DNA of 37,206 nt from Bacillota bacterium (lineage in GTDB: Bacteria > Sysuimicrobiota > Sysuimicrobiia > Sysuimicrobiales > Segetimicrobiaceae), in assembly GCA_021324255.1 (NCBI GenBank), contig JAJPJL010000135.1, forward strand, positions 1-37,206, read 5' to 3'. The notes beneath the pieces were generated by a model. It did no database searches. It saw only the letters and a list, made by a program, of their open reading frames with translations, and was not told the origin of the DNA. Positions 24,849 to 31,904 of this stretch are shown piece by piece (positions within the stretch are counted from its first letter, which is position 1; each line of letters begins with the position of its first letter). A program made the translations under genes and the position numbers.

Positions 24849-25760
24849 ATGGAACGACACGGATGGGGGCGCCGCTGCCTCGCGGCGTGCGCCGTCATTG
24901 GGCTGGCCCTGGTCCTCGCCGCCGCCGGGCCGCGCGCCGCGGCGGACGCCGCGGCGATGACGCATCTCGTAGTCGGCGGGAAGCTGGACACGGAGGCGCA
25001 GCTGCTCACCAAGATGTATGTGCTCCTGCTGCGCCACGCCGGCTTCGACGTCACCGAGAAGGCGAAGCTCGGCACGAACGACATCGTCTTCAACGCGATC
25101 ACGAGCGGGCAGATCGATCTCTACCCGGAGTTTACGGCGACGGGGCTCGCCCGCCTGGGCCTCAAGAGCACGCATAACGACCGGCAGGACTACGCCGCCG
25201 TCAAGTCCGGCTTCGAACGACGATACCGCATCACCTGGCTCGACATGGCGCCGCTCAACGATACCTACGGCATCTGCTCCACGCAGGCGCGGGCGGGCCA
25301 GCTCCACGCCACGAAGGTCTCGGACCTCGCGCCGGCGGCGCCGTCGCTCACGGTCGCCACCCCGCCGGACGGCAAGACGGATCCCAACGTGCTGCCCGGG
25401 CTCAAGGGCGCGTACGGCTTCACGTTCGGCAAGGTCACCGTCCTCGATGAGGCGCTGACCTTCGCGGCGGTGCAGCAGGGCCGGGCCGACGTCAACGTGT
25501 GCTACACCACCCAGGCCTTGATCCCCAAGAACCGCTTCGTGCTGCTCGACGACGATCACCATCTGTTCCCCATCTACCATCCGGCCCCGATCGTCCGCGA
25601 CGCCTCGCTGCAAAAGGCGCCGGGGATTGCCACCGCGCTGAACCCCCTCGCCCCCAAGTTGACCACCACCGTCAGCCAGCAGCTCCAGCTGCAGGTCGTC
25701 AACGGCAAGTCCGTCACGCAGGCCGCGACGGATTGGTTGAAGAGCGTGGGGCTCCTGTAA
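24849..25760 (+). CDS. OpuCC/OsmF-like substrate-binding protein
   Basis: Exported binding protein (303 residues). A Sec signal spans about residues 8-34 (RCLAACAVIGLALVLAAAGPRAAADA), with no clear lipobox Cys. The mature part shows LVVGGKLDTEAQLLTKMYVLLLRHAGF, LGTNDIVFNAITSGQIDLYPEFTATGL, and LGLKST, the glycine betaine/choline family layout. It continues with MAPLNDTYGICSTQARA, VTVLDEALTFAAVQQGRADVNVCYTTQALI and LQVVNGKSVTQAATDWLKSVGLL. Its C-terminal domain resembles OsmF more than high-affinity OpuAC, so the ligand (betaine, choline, carnitine) is open. GAAGGAGGGGAG precedes ATG 24849. It is the last gene of the operon, before the hairpin at 25777. Confidence 0.9.
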   Translation: MERHGWGRRCLAACAVIGLALVLAAAGPRAAADAAAMTHLVVGGKLDTEAQLLTKMYVLLLRHAGFDVTEKAKLGTNDIVFNAITSGQIDLYPEFTATGLARLGLKSTHNDRQDYAAVKSGFERRYRITWLDMAPLNDTYGICSTQARAGQLHATKVSDLAPAAPSLTVATPPDGKTDPNVLPGLKGAYGFTFGKVTVLDEALTFAAVQQGRADVNVCYTTQALIPKNRFVLLDDDHHLFPIYHPAPIVRDASLQKAPGIATALNPLAPKLTTTVSQQLQLQVVNGKSVTQAATDWLKSVGLL

Positions 25761-25776
25761 CCCGCGCGTGCCGTCC

Positions 25777-25814
25777 AGCCGGGCCCGGGCCTCACGCGTC
25801 GCTCGGGCCCGGCT
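25777..25814 (+). terminator. 14-bp stem hairpin after the OpuC operon
   Basis: Bases 25777-25790 pair with 25801-25814 over 14 positions with a single G-U pair, around a 10-base loop. It lies 17 bases after the binding-protein stop and before the aminotransferase leader. No T run follows; a terminator or transcript-end stabiliser is likely. Confidence 0.6.
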
Positions 25815-25890
25815 CAAACGATCGAAGGAGGCCGTCTGCCCCTCACCGAAGCCGCGAGGTACCGCAGCATCGAATCGCGGGAGGCGTCGC

Positions 25891-27006
25891 ATGACGGACG
25901 ACATTACGCTGCACATTCCCGGGCCGATTCCCGTGGAGCCGGACGTGCTCGCGGCCATGGCGCAACAGGTCCGGCAGCACTACGGCGGCGACTGGGTGGG
26001 GTACTACCAGGCCTTCACCGAGCGGCTCCGCCGCATCTTTGCCACGGGCGGCGCCGTGTATCCGCTCCCCGCGTCGGGAAGCGGCGGCGTGGAAGCGATG
26101 ATGAGCACCCTCATCGGCAACGGCGGGCGCGTGGGCGTGATCGCCAACGGGTTTTTCGGCGACCGGGTGCTCCAGATCGCCCGCGCCCATTCCGCGCAGG
26201 CCGAGGCGCTCGAGCTGCCCTGGAACCGTCCGGCCGACCCGGGCGAGGTCCGGACCTGGCTGCGCCGCACCCGCGTGTCGGTGCTCGGCGTCGTGCACAG
26301 CGATACGTCAACGGGGGTGATCAACCCCGTGGCGGAGATCGCCGCGGCCGCGCGCGAGGAGGGCGTCGCCGTGGCGGTGGACGCGGTCTCGTCGCTGGCA
26401 GGGATGCCCGTCGAGACCGACGCGTGGGGATTGGCAGCGGTCTCGACCGCGTCGCAAAAGTGCCTCGAAGCGCCGCCGGGCCTGGCGCCGGTCGCCGTGA
26501 CCGCGGCCGGATGGGAGCTGATCGACCGGCAGCCCGAACCGGCGCGGGGATGGTATCTCAATCTCCGCACGTGGCGCGAGTACGAGCATGCCTGGCCGCA
26601 CCATCCGTATCCGGTGACCCTCGCAACCAACAACATCTTCGCGCTCGATCGGGCGCTGGAGCGGATCCTGGCCGAGGGCTTGGAGGCGAGGTTCGCGCGG
26701 CACCGCGCGGCGCAACAGGTGTTGCGCCGCGGCCTGGAGCGCCTGGGGTTCACGGTCCTGGCCGATGCCCGCTGGGCGTCCCCGACCATCACCGTGGCGT
26801 ACCCGCCCTCGGGCACCAGTCCCGATCAGATCGTGCAGGGACTGCGGTCGCGCCACGGCATCGCCATCGCCGGCGGCCTCACGCAGCTCGCCGGCAAGGT
26901 GATCCGGGTCGGCCACCTCGGCACGCAGGCGTACCCTGAGAAGATGCAGCGGGTGGTGGACGCGCTGGAGGCCTGCCTCAAGGAGCTGAGCGCCGCTCGA
27001 GCGTAG
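25891..27006 (+). CDS. Class V aminotransferase (serine-pyruvate/alanine-glyoxylate type)
   Basis: PLP-dependent transaminase of 371 residues, fold type I class V. HIPGPIPVEPDVLAAMAQQVRQHYG opens the protein. VYPLPASGSGGVEAMMSTLIGNGGRVGVI binds PLP, and VVHSDTSTGVINPVAEIAAAAREEGVAVAVDAVSSLAGMPV contains the PLP Asp and the conserved SSLAG loop. Lys190 in STASQKCLEAPPGLAPVAV is the Schiff-base lysine, and the C-terminal half ends in IRVGHLG. The family covers serine-glyoxylate, alanine-glyoxylate and 2-aminoethylphosphonate-pyruvate enzymes, so the donor is open. A GGGAGGCG site precedes ATG 25891. A second SD-like GAAGGAGG at 25823 has no start codon after it. Confidence 0.9.
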   Translation: MTDDITLHIPGPIPVEPDVLAAMAQQVRQHYGGDWVGYYQAFTERLRRIFATGGAVYPLPASGSGGVEAMMSTLIGNGGRVGVIANGFFGDRVLQIARAHSAQAEALELPWNRPADPGEVRTWLRRTRVSVLGVVHSDTSTGVINPVAEIAAAAREEGVAVAVDAVSSLAGMPVETDAWGLAAVSTASQKCLEAPPGLAPVAVTAAGWELIDRQPEPARGWYLNLRTWREYEHAWPHHPYPVTLATNNIFALDRALERILAEGLEARFARHRAAQQVLRRGLERLGFTVLADARWASPTITVAYPPSGTSPDQIVQGLRSRHGIAIAGGLTQLAGKVIRVGHLGTQAYPEKMQRVVDALEACLKELSAARA

Positions 27007-27300
27007 CGCGTCATTGCCGAATTCCGGCGAGGAGTCGAGCCGGCCGGACCTGCCTTCCGCTCCTGGGCCCGCGGCGTGAGCCGGAACGCGACCGACGCCT
27101 CCCCGATGCCGGGTCATCGCTTCGTCCGCCGTGCAATCGAACCTGCAGAGGCATGCGTGCAGCACCGCGGGCGTACGCCGCGCCACCCGGCGGCGCCGGC
27201 GTAGGCCATCCCCGCGCCAACCGCGCCCGGCATCGTCACCCCGCCCGGACCCCGTCCATTTGACGGGCGCGCGCTCGTTGGGCTACCATTAGCGTAGCGT
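27007..27300. other. 294-base intergenic gap with an imperfect hairpin and a promoter
   Basis: No gene recognised. TACGCCG (27175-27181) can pair with CGGCGTA (27198-27204) around an inner CGCC/GGCG stem with an asymmetric bulge, a possible terminator of the aminotransferase transcript. The MarR promoter lies at the right end. Confidence 0.4.
27260..27289 (+). promoter_or_regulatory. Promoter of the marR-exporter operon
   Basis: TTGACG (27260-27265) and TACCAT (27284-27289) separated by 18 bases. Predicted transcription start is near 27296, only about five bases before the ATG, so the mRNA would have almost no leader. Confidence 0.6.
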
Positions 27301-27305
27301 ATGGT
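27285..27305 (+). promoter_or_regulatory. Candidate MarR operator
   Basis: ACCAT (27285-27289) and ATGGT (27301-27305) are inverted around an 11-base spacer that includes TAGCGTAGCG. They cover the -10 box and the start codon. MarR proteins usually bind palindromes at their own promoter, which makes this a likely autoregulatory site. Confidence 0.4.
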
Positions 27306-27837
27306 TAGTGCCACGAATCATTCGCGCCACAAATCGAACGGCGGCGGGGGCTCCCGCGCGAGAGGCCTCGGCCGCCCCGAGCGCGCGTCCCCGGACGCGC
27401 GGACGTGCGCCGCCCGTCTCGTCGAGGTGGCGCCGCTCGTCGTGCGCTTCATCCGCGCGCAAATGCGCGCACAGATGCCCGGGCTGACCATGGCGCAGTT
27501 CCGCGCCATGTCGTACCTGTACCGCCGCCCCGGGTGCTCGCTGCGCGCGCTGGCGGGGCATCTCGGCGTCACACCGCCGACCGGGTCCGCGCTCGTCGAA
27601 CGGCTCGTGGCGCGGGGCGTCGCCACCCGGACACCCAACGCGGCCAACCGGCGCGAGGTGGCGCTCGAGCTCACCGCCGCGGGGCGGGCGCGGTACGAGG
27701 CGGCGACCGAGGCGGCGCGCCGGCGGACGACGAGGGTGCTGGCGGCCCTCCCGGACCCCGTGGTCCGCCGGCTGACCCTGGATCTGCTCGAGCTTGGCGC
27801 GGCGTTTGCGGCCGCGGAGGCGGCTCCCGAGCGATGA
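27301..27837 (+). CDS. MarR-family transcriptional regulator
   Basis: Winged-helix regulator of 178 residues. A basic, low-complexity N-terminal 35 residues precedes the dimer helix (LVEVAPLVVRFIRAQMRAQ). LTMAQFRAMSYLYRRPGCSLRALAGHLGVTPPTGSALVERLVARGVATRTPNAANRREVALELTAAG is the DNA-binding domain; residues NRREV mark the wing. The C-terminal helices complete the dimer interface. ATG 27301 is almost at the predicted transcription start. The stop overlaps the exporter ATPase start (ATGA), so this protein probably controls the exporter in response to a drug or metabolite. Confidence 0.88.
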   Translation: MVSATNHSRHKSNGGGGSRARGLGRPERASPDARTCAARLVEVAPLVVRFIRAQMRAQMPGLTMAQFRAMSYLYRRPGCSLRALAGHLGVTPPTGSALVERLVARGVATRTPNAANRREVALELTAAGRARYEAATEAARRRTTRVLAALPDPVVRRLTLDLLELGAAFAAAEAAPER

Positions 27838-28691
27838 CCGCGAGACACGACGGAGCGGCGGCGGGCGGTGCGGGCGCCACCGCCGGGATCGCCCGGGCCG
27901 CGGCGATCCGCACCGAAGGACTCACGCGGCGTTTCCGCGAGCTGGTGGCCGTGGACCGCGTCTCGTTCGAAGTCCGCGCGGGCGAGATCTTCGGGCTCCT
28001 CGGTCCGAACGGCGCCGGCAAGAGCACGATGATCAAGATGCTGACCACCCTGCTGCCGCCGACGGGCGGCCGCGCCCGCGTCGCCGGGTTCGACGTCGCG
28101 CGCGAGCCCACCCAGGTGCGCCGCCATATCGGCTACGTCCCGCAGGCGTTGTCCGCCGACGGCGCCCTCTCCGGCTACGAGAACCTGCTCGTCTCCTCCA
28201 AGCTCTACGGGCTGGCGCGCCGGGAGCGCCGGCGGCGTATCACGGACGCGCTGGAACTCGTCGGCCTGGCCGGCGCGGCGCACCAGCTCGTCCGGCACTA
28301 CTCCGGGGGCATGATCCGCAGGCTGGAAGTCGCGCAGGCGATGCTGCACCGGCCGGCCGTCCTGTTCATGGACGAGCCCACGGTCGGCCTCGATCCGGTG
28401 GCCCGCCGCGCCGTCTGGGAACATGTCCGGCGTCTGCGCGAGATGTGGGGCACCACCATCCTCCTCACCACGCACTACATGGACGAGGCCGACGATCTGG
28501 CCGATCGCGTCGCCGTGATGCACCAGGGCCGTGTGGCCGCGGTGGACGCGCCGGCCGAACTCAAGAGGGCGGCGGGGCAAGGCGCCACGCTGGACGATGT
28601 CTTCGCGCACTTCACCGGCGCCGCCATCGAAACCGGAGGGACCTATCGTGACGTCCTACGCGCCCGCCGCACCGCGCGGCGTCTCTCGTAG
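27834..28691 (+). CDS. Drug-exporter-type ABC ATPase (DrrA-like)
   Basis: ATPase of 285 residues. After an Ala/Gly-rich N-terminal 20 residues comes the domain: Walker A GPNGAGKSTM (57-66), IGYVPQALSADGALSGYENL, the signature YSGGMIRRLEVAQAML, Walker B VLFMDEPTVGLDPVARR, and H-switch LTTHYMDEADDLAD. The C-terminal GATLDDVFAHFTG block is typical of daunorubicin-resistance-like ATPases. It is coupled to the MarR gene by ATGA and overlaps the permease gene by 44 bases. The exported compound is not known. Confidence 0.9.
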   Translation: MTARHDGAAAGGAGATAGIARAAAIRTEGLTRRFRELVAVDRVSFEVRAGEIFGLLGPNGAGKSTMIKMLTTLLPPTGGRARVAGFDVAREPTQVRRHIGYVPQALSADGALSGYENLLVSSKLYGLARRERRRRITDALELVGLAGAAHQLVRHYSGGMIRRLEVAQAMLHRPAVLFMDEPTVGLDPVARRAVWEHVRRLREMWGTTILLTTHYMDEADDLADRVAVMHQGRVAAVDAPAELKRAAGQGATLDDVFAHFTGAAIETGGTYRDVLRARRTARRLS

Positions 28692-29472
28692 CCCCCGCGG
28701 CGCCGCGGTCTTCCTCGGCCAGGTGGCCGCCGTGGCCGACGCCGAAATCCGCAAGCTGCGGCACGACCCGCTCGAGCTCGTGATGCGGGCGGTCCAGCCC
28801 ACGCTGTGGCTGGTCGTGTTCGGTCAGGTCATGTCGCGGCTGCGCGGCGTGCCCACCGGGCATCTCCGGTACCTCGACTTCATGGCGCCCGGGATCCTGG
28901 CGCAGAGCGTGCTCTTCATCGCCATCTTCTACGGCGTCTCGGCGATCCGCGAGCGCGACCTCGGCGTGCTGAACAAGTACCTGGTGAGCCCGATCTCGCG
29001 CACGGCGCTGGTGCTCGGCAAGGCGCTGTCCGCCGGCGCGCGGGCGCTCTCGCAGGCTGTCGTCGTCTATGGGCTCGCCCTGTTGCTTGGGATCCGCGCC
29101 GTGTGGCACCCGTGGAACGTGGCGGGCGTTCTGGTGCTGATCCTCATGGGGTCCGCGGTGTTCTCGACGCTGTCACTCGCCATCGCGTGTCTCGTCAAGA
29201 CCCACGAGCGCGTGATGGGCATGGGGCAGGTCATGACGATGCCGTTGTTCTTTGCGAGCAACGCGATCTACCCGGTGGTCCTGATGCCGGCGTGGCTCCG
29301 CGCAATCGCCTCGCTCAACCCGCTGACGTACGAGGTCGACGCCCTGCGCGCGCTGATGGTGCAGGGCGGCACGAGCACCATCGGCCTCGGGGTCGACTTC
29401 GCGGTGCTCCTCGGGTTCGTGACGGCGCTCGTCACGATCGTGACGCGCCTGTATCCGCGGCTCGTGGTCTGA
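28648..29472 (+). CDS. DrrB-like ABC-2 exporter permease
   Basis: Membrane partner (274 residues) of the ATPase. GTG 28648 follows GGAGGG and lies inside the ATPase gene. Signature blocks are IRKLRHDPLELVMRAVQPTLWLVVFGQVM, LDFMAPGILAQSVLFIAIFYG, and LGVLNKYLVSPISRTALVLGKALS (the ABC-2 intracellular helix). FFASNAIYPVVLMPAWLRAIASLNPLTYEVDALR follows, close to DrrB and NodJ. About six membrane helices. It converges with threonine synthase, 12 bases away. Confidence 0.92.
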   Translation: MTSYAPAAPRGVSRSPRGAAVFLGQVAAVADAEIRKLRHDPLELVMRAVQPTLWLVVFGQVMSRLRGVPTGHLRYLDFMAPGILAQSVLFIAIFYGVSAIRERDLGVLNKYLVSPISRTALVLGKALSAGARALSQAVVVYGLALLLGIRAVWHPWNVAGVLVLILMGSAVFSTLSLAIACLVKTHERVMGMGQVMTMPLFFASNAIYPVVLMPAWLRAIASLNPLTYEVDALRALMVQGGTSTIGLGVDFAVLLGFVTALVTIVTRLYPRLVV

Positions 29473-29484
29473 GGCCGAGACCGT

Positions 29485-30714
29485 CTACCTCGCGACCGCC
29501 TCGTCGCCGAGCGCGCGTCGCACGGCCTCACGGTCATCGGGAACGTCGATCACCGGGCGCGCCGGCGCGAGGTACCGCGGCGCCTTGAGGCCGGATCCGG
29601 TCACGAGCACGACGACCCGGTCGCTCGATCGGACCAACCCGGCGACCCGGGCGGGCCGGAGTCCGGCGAACGCGGCGGCCCCTGCGGGCTCCGCCAGCAC
29701 GCCACCCCTGGTCGCGAGCGTGCGCACCGCGTCCGTGATCTCCGCGTCCGACACGGCCACGAACCCGCCCCCAGAGCGGCGGACGTCGCGCACCGCCGTG
29801 GCCGCGCACACGGGCGCCTCCACGGCGATGCCGTCCGCGAACGTGGACGCGCGCGCGGCCGTCACGGGGAGCCGCGTCTCCCAGGCCCGCTTCACGGGCT
29901 GGCATCCTTCGGCCTGCACGCCGACGAGCCGCGGCATCCGCGTGGCCGCGCCGCACGCAACGAGCTCCCGAAACCCCTTCGCCATCGCGCTCAGCGTCAC
30001 GCCGTCCCCGACCGGAACCACCACCACGTCCGGCACGGCGCGTCCGAGCTGCTCCCAGATCTCGAGCGCCACCGTCTTCTTCGCCTCCGCGGCATACGGG
30101 TTCACGCCGGTGTTGCGGCTGCACCACCCGAACGCCGCGGCGGCCCACTCCGACAACCGGAACGCCTCGCGGTATCCGCCGCGCACCTTGAGGACCGTCG
30201 CGCCCGCGGCGAGCATGAAGCCCAGCTTCGCCTCCGCCACGCCTGCGGGGACGAAGACGACGGCGCGCTTCCCGGCCGCGGCCGCGCCCACGGCGAGCGA
30301 CACGGCCACGTTGCCCGTCGACGCGCAGCTCACGGTTGCGATGCCGCGATTGAGCGCGTCCTGGAGCACGAGCGCGGTCGCCCGGTCCTTGTTGGATCCG
30401 GTGGGGCCGCGGGTCTCGTCCTTGAGCCACAGGCTCGCGATCCCGGCGGCGGCGCGCAGCGCGGGCAGCCCGAGCAGCGGAGTGTCCCCCACGGGAAGCG
30501 GGTAGCGCACGACCCCGGGATCCAGCGGGAGCAGCCCGCGGTACCGCCAGAGCCCGCGCCGCGGGTCGGCGGGTTCGGGTACGGCGTCGGGGGCGTACGC
30601 GTACTCGAGCTCGACGCAGCCGCCGTCCGCGGCGCGCATCGCCGCGTCGACGTCCGTGAACCGGCGCGTGGTGCCGTCGGCGTAGACGACGCTTGCCGCG
30701 ATCGCGCGCCCCAT
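29485..30714 (-). CDS. thrC: Threonine synthase-like PLP enzyme
   Basis: Fold-type II PLP enzyme of 409 residues that normally turns O-phosphohomoserine into threonine. RYRGLLPLDP and PVGDTPLLGLP precede the PLP lysine Lys109 in GPTGSNKDRATALV. CASTGNVAVSLAVGAAAAGKRAVVFVPAG is the phosphate-binding loop, and VVPVGDGVTLSAMAKGF and VLVTGSGLK complete the active-site layout. It ends a seven-gene operon of hydrolases, five bases after the M20 stop. Its place there raises the possibility that it acts on an amino acid released by those enzymes, like the PLP lyase YgeX beside YgeY in E. coli. A normal ThrC role is equally compatible with the sequence. Confidence 0.88.
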   Translation of the reverse strand: MGRAIAASVVYADGTTRRFTDVDAAMRAADGGCVELEYAYAPDAVPEPADPRRGLWRYRGLLPLDPGVVRYPLPVGDTPLLGLPALRAAAGIASLWLKDETRGPTGSNKDRATALVLQDALNRGIATVSCASTGNVAVSLAVGAAAAGKRAVVFVPAGVAEAKLGFMLAAGATVLKVRGGYREAFRLSEWAAAAFGWCSRNTGVNPYAAEAKKTVALEIWEQLGRAVPDVVVVPVGDGVTLSAMAKGFRELVACGAATRMPRLVGVQAEGCQPVKRAWETRLPVTAARASTFADGIAVEAPVCAATAVRDVRRSGGGFVAVSDAEITDAVRTLATRGGVLAEPAGAAAFAGLRPARVAGLVRSSDRVVVLVTGSGLKAPRYLAPARPVIDVPDDREAVRRALGDEAVAR

Positions 30715-30719
30715 CGGCC

Positions 30720-31904
30720 CTACCGGGGACCCGGTCCCCCGAGGAGGCGGGCGGCGATCGCGGCGTAGGCCCGGGCGGCCGACGCCAGCTCCGCCACCTC
30801 CACGTACTCGTCGGTGCGGTGCGCGGCATCCTCGCGGCCGGGTCCAAAGCCGATCGTGGGGATCCCGAGCCGTCCGGCCGTCGCGCTGCCGTTGGTGCAG
30901 AACGCGTACTGCGTGAGCTCGGGCCGCAGGCCCGCCTGCGCGATCCCCGCGCACGCCGCCTGCACGATGTCTGCCGCGTCGTCGAAGAACCACGCCGCCG
31001 CGAAGTTCGGCGCCGTGACACGCTGTCCGGCGTACGTCGTAAAGTCGTCCGTCGCGATGACGGCCCGGCCCGCAGCACCACTGCCGGCGAGCGCCCGGGT
31101 CATGGCGTGCCGCACCGGCCCGAGCACATCGTCCTCCGTCTCTCCGGGGAGCGTCCGCCGGTCGTACGTCGCCGCACAGCGGTCCGGGACGACCGAAAGC
31201 GCCGGATACGGCTCCGACTTCACGTCCGTGAGCACCAAGATGCCGTCGCCGAGCGCAGGATGCCGCGGCGGCGCGATCACGCGGAGCGCCCGCGCGACGT
31301 CCACCATCGCCTCCGCCGCGTTGATCCCCAGATCGGGACGGGAGGAGTGGGTCGCCCGGCCCGTCACATCGATCCGGATCTCCGCCCGGCCACGCTGGCC
31401 GCGGGCCAGCCGGAGGGAAGTCGGCTCGCAGATGATGACGTGGGTGGGACGGACCTGCTCGGCGACGTGCGCGAGCGCGGGGCCTTCCACGAGCTCCTCC
31501 GCCACGCTGGCGCACACGATCACGCGGCCGCGCTGGAGCGCCCCTCGAAGCGCCGACACGCCGTAGACGGCGGCCGCCAGCGGCCCTTTCATATCGGCGG
31601 CCCCGCGTCCGTAGAGCCGCCCGCCGACCCGCGCCCCCCGGGGATCGTGCGTCCACGCCGCAGGGTCGCTCACGCCGACGGTATCCATGTGCGCGTCCAG
31701 CAGCACGCACGGTCCGGGACCGGCGTCGATGGTGCCGGTCACGTTGCCCCAGTCATCGACCTTGACGTCGAAGCCGAGCCGCGCCATCTCGCAGCGCACG
31801 ATGCGCGCCACGTCGCCCTCGTGGCCCGAAGGGCTCGGGGCGCGCACCAGCCGGAGCGCAAACGCCGCCACGGCGTCCGCCGCGGGGGACGGGGCGGCCG
31901 TCAT
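30720..31904 (-). CDS. M20-family metal-dependent amidohydrolase (YgeY/ArgE-like)
   Basis: Di-zinc hydrolase of 394 residues cleaving an N-acyl or N-carbamoyl bond. Ligands are visible: His72 and Asp74 in LLDAHMDTVG, Asp104 in GRGAADMKGPLA, Glu136-Glu137 in VAEELVEG, and the C-terminal His in DAAHRTDEYVEV. The lid domain spans about 180-290 (RAEIRIDVTGRATHSSRPDLGINA). YgeY, succinyl-diaminopimelate desuccinylase and acetylornithine deacetylase are the closest types. ATG 31904 overlaps the upstream stop (ATGA). Next to a hydantoinase it could act as the carbamoylase or acylase that frees the amino acid; this is inference. Confidence 0.9.
   Translation of the reverse strand: MTAAPSPAADAVAAFALRLVRAPSPSGHEGDVARIVRCEMARLGFDVKVDDWGNVTGTIDAGPGPCVLLDAHMDTVGVSDPAAWTHDPRGARVGGRLYGRGAADMKGPLAAAVYGVSALRGALQRGRVIVCASVAEELVEGPALAHVAEQVRPTHVIICEPTSLRLARGQRGRAEIRIDVTGRATHSSRPDLGINAAEAMVDVARALRVIAPPRHPALGDGILVLTDVKSEPYPALSVVPDRCAATYDRRTLPGETEDDVLGPVRHAMTRALAGSGAAGRAVIATDDFTTYAGQRVTAPNFAAAWFFDDAADIVQAACAGIAQAGLRPELTQYAFCTNGSATAGRLGIPTIGFGPGREDAAHRTDEYVEVAELASAARAYAAIAARLLGGPGPR

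Noticed and set aside
25823-25890. SD-like GAAGGAGG suggesting a small gene before the aminotransferase
   Set aside because: No ATG, GTG or TTG stands at a usable distance, and the aminotransferase has its own site at the ATG.
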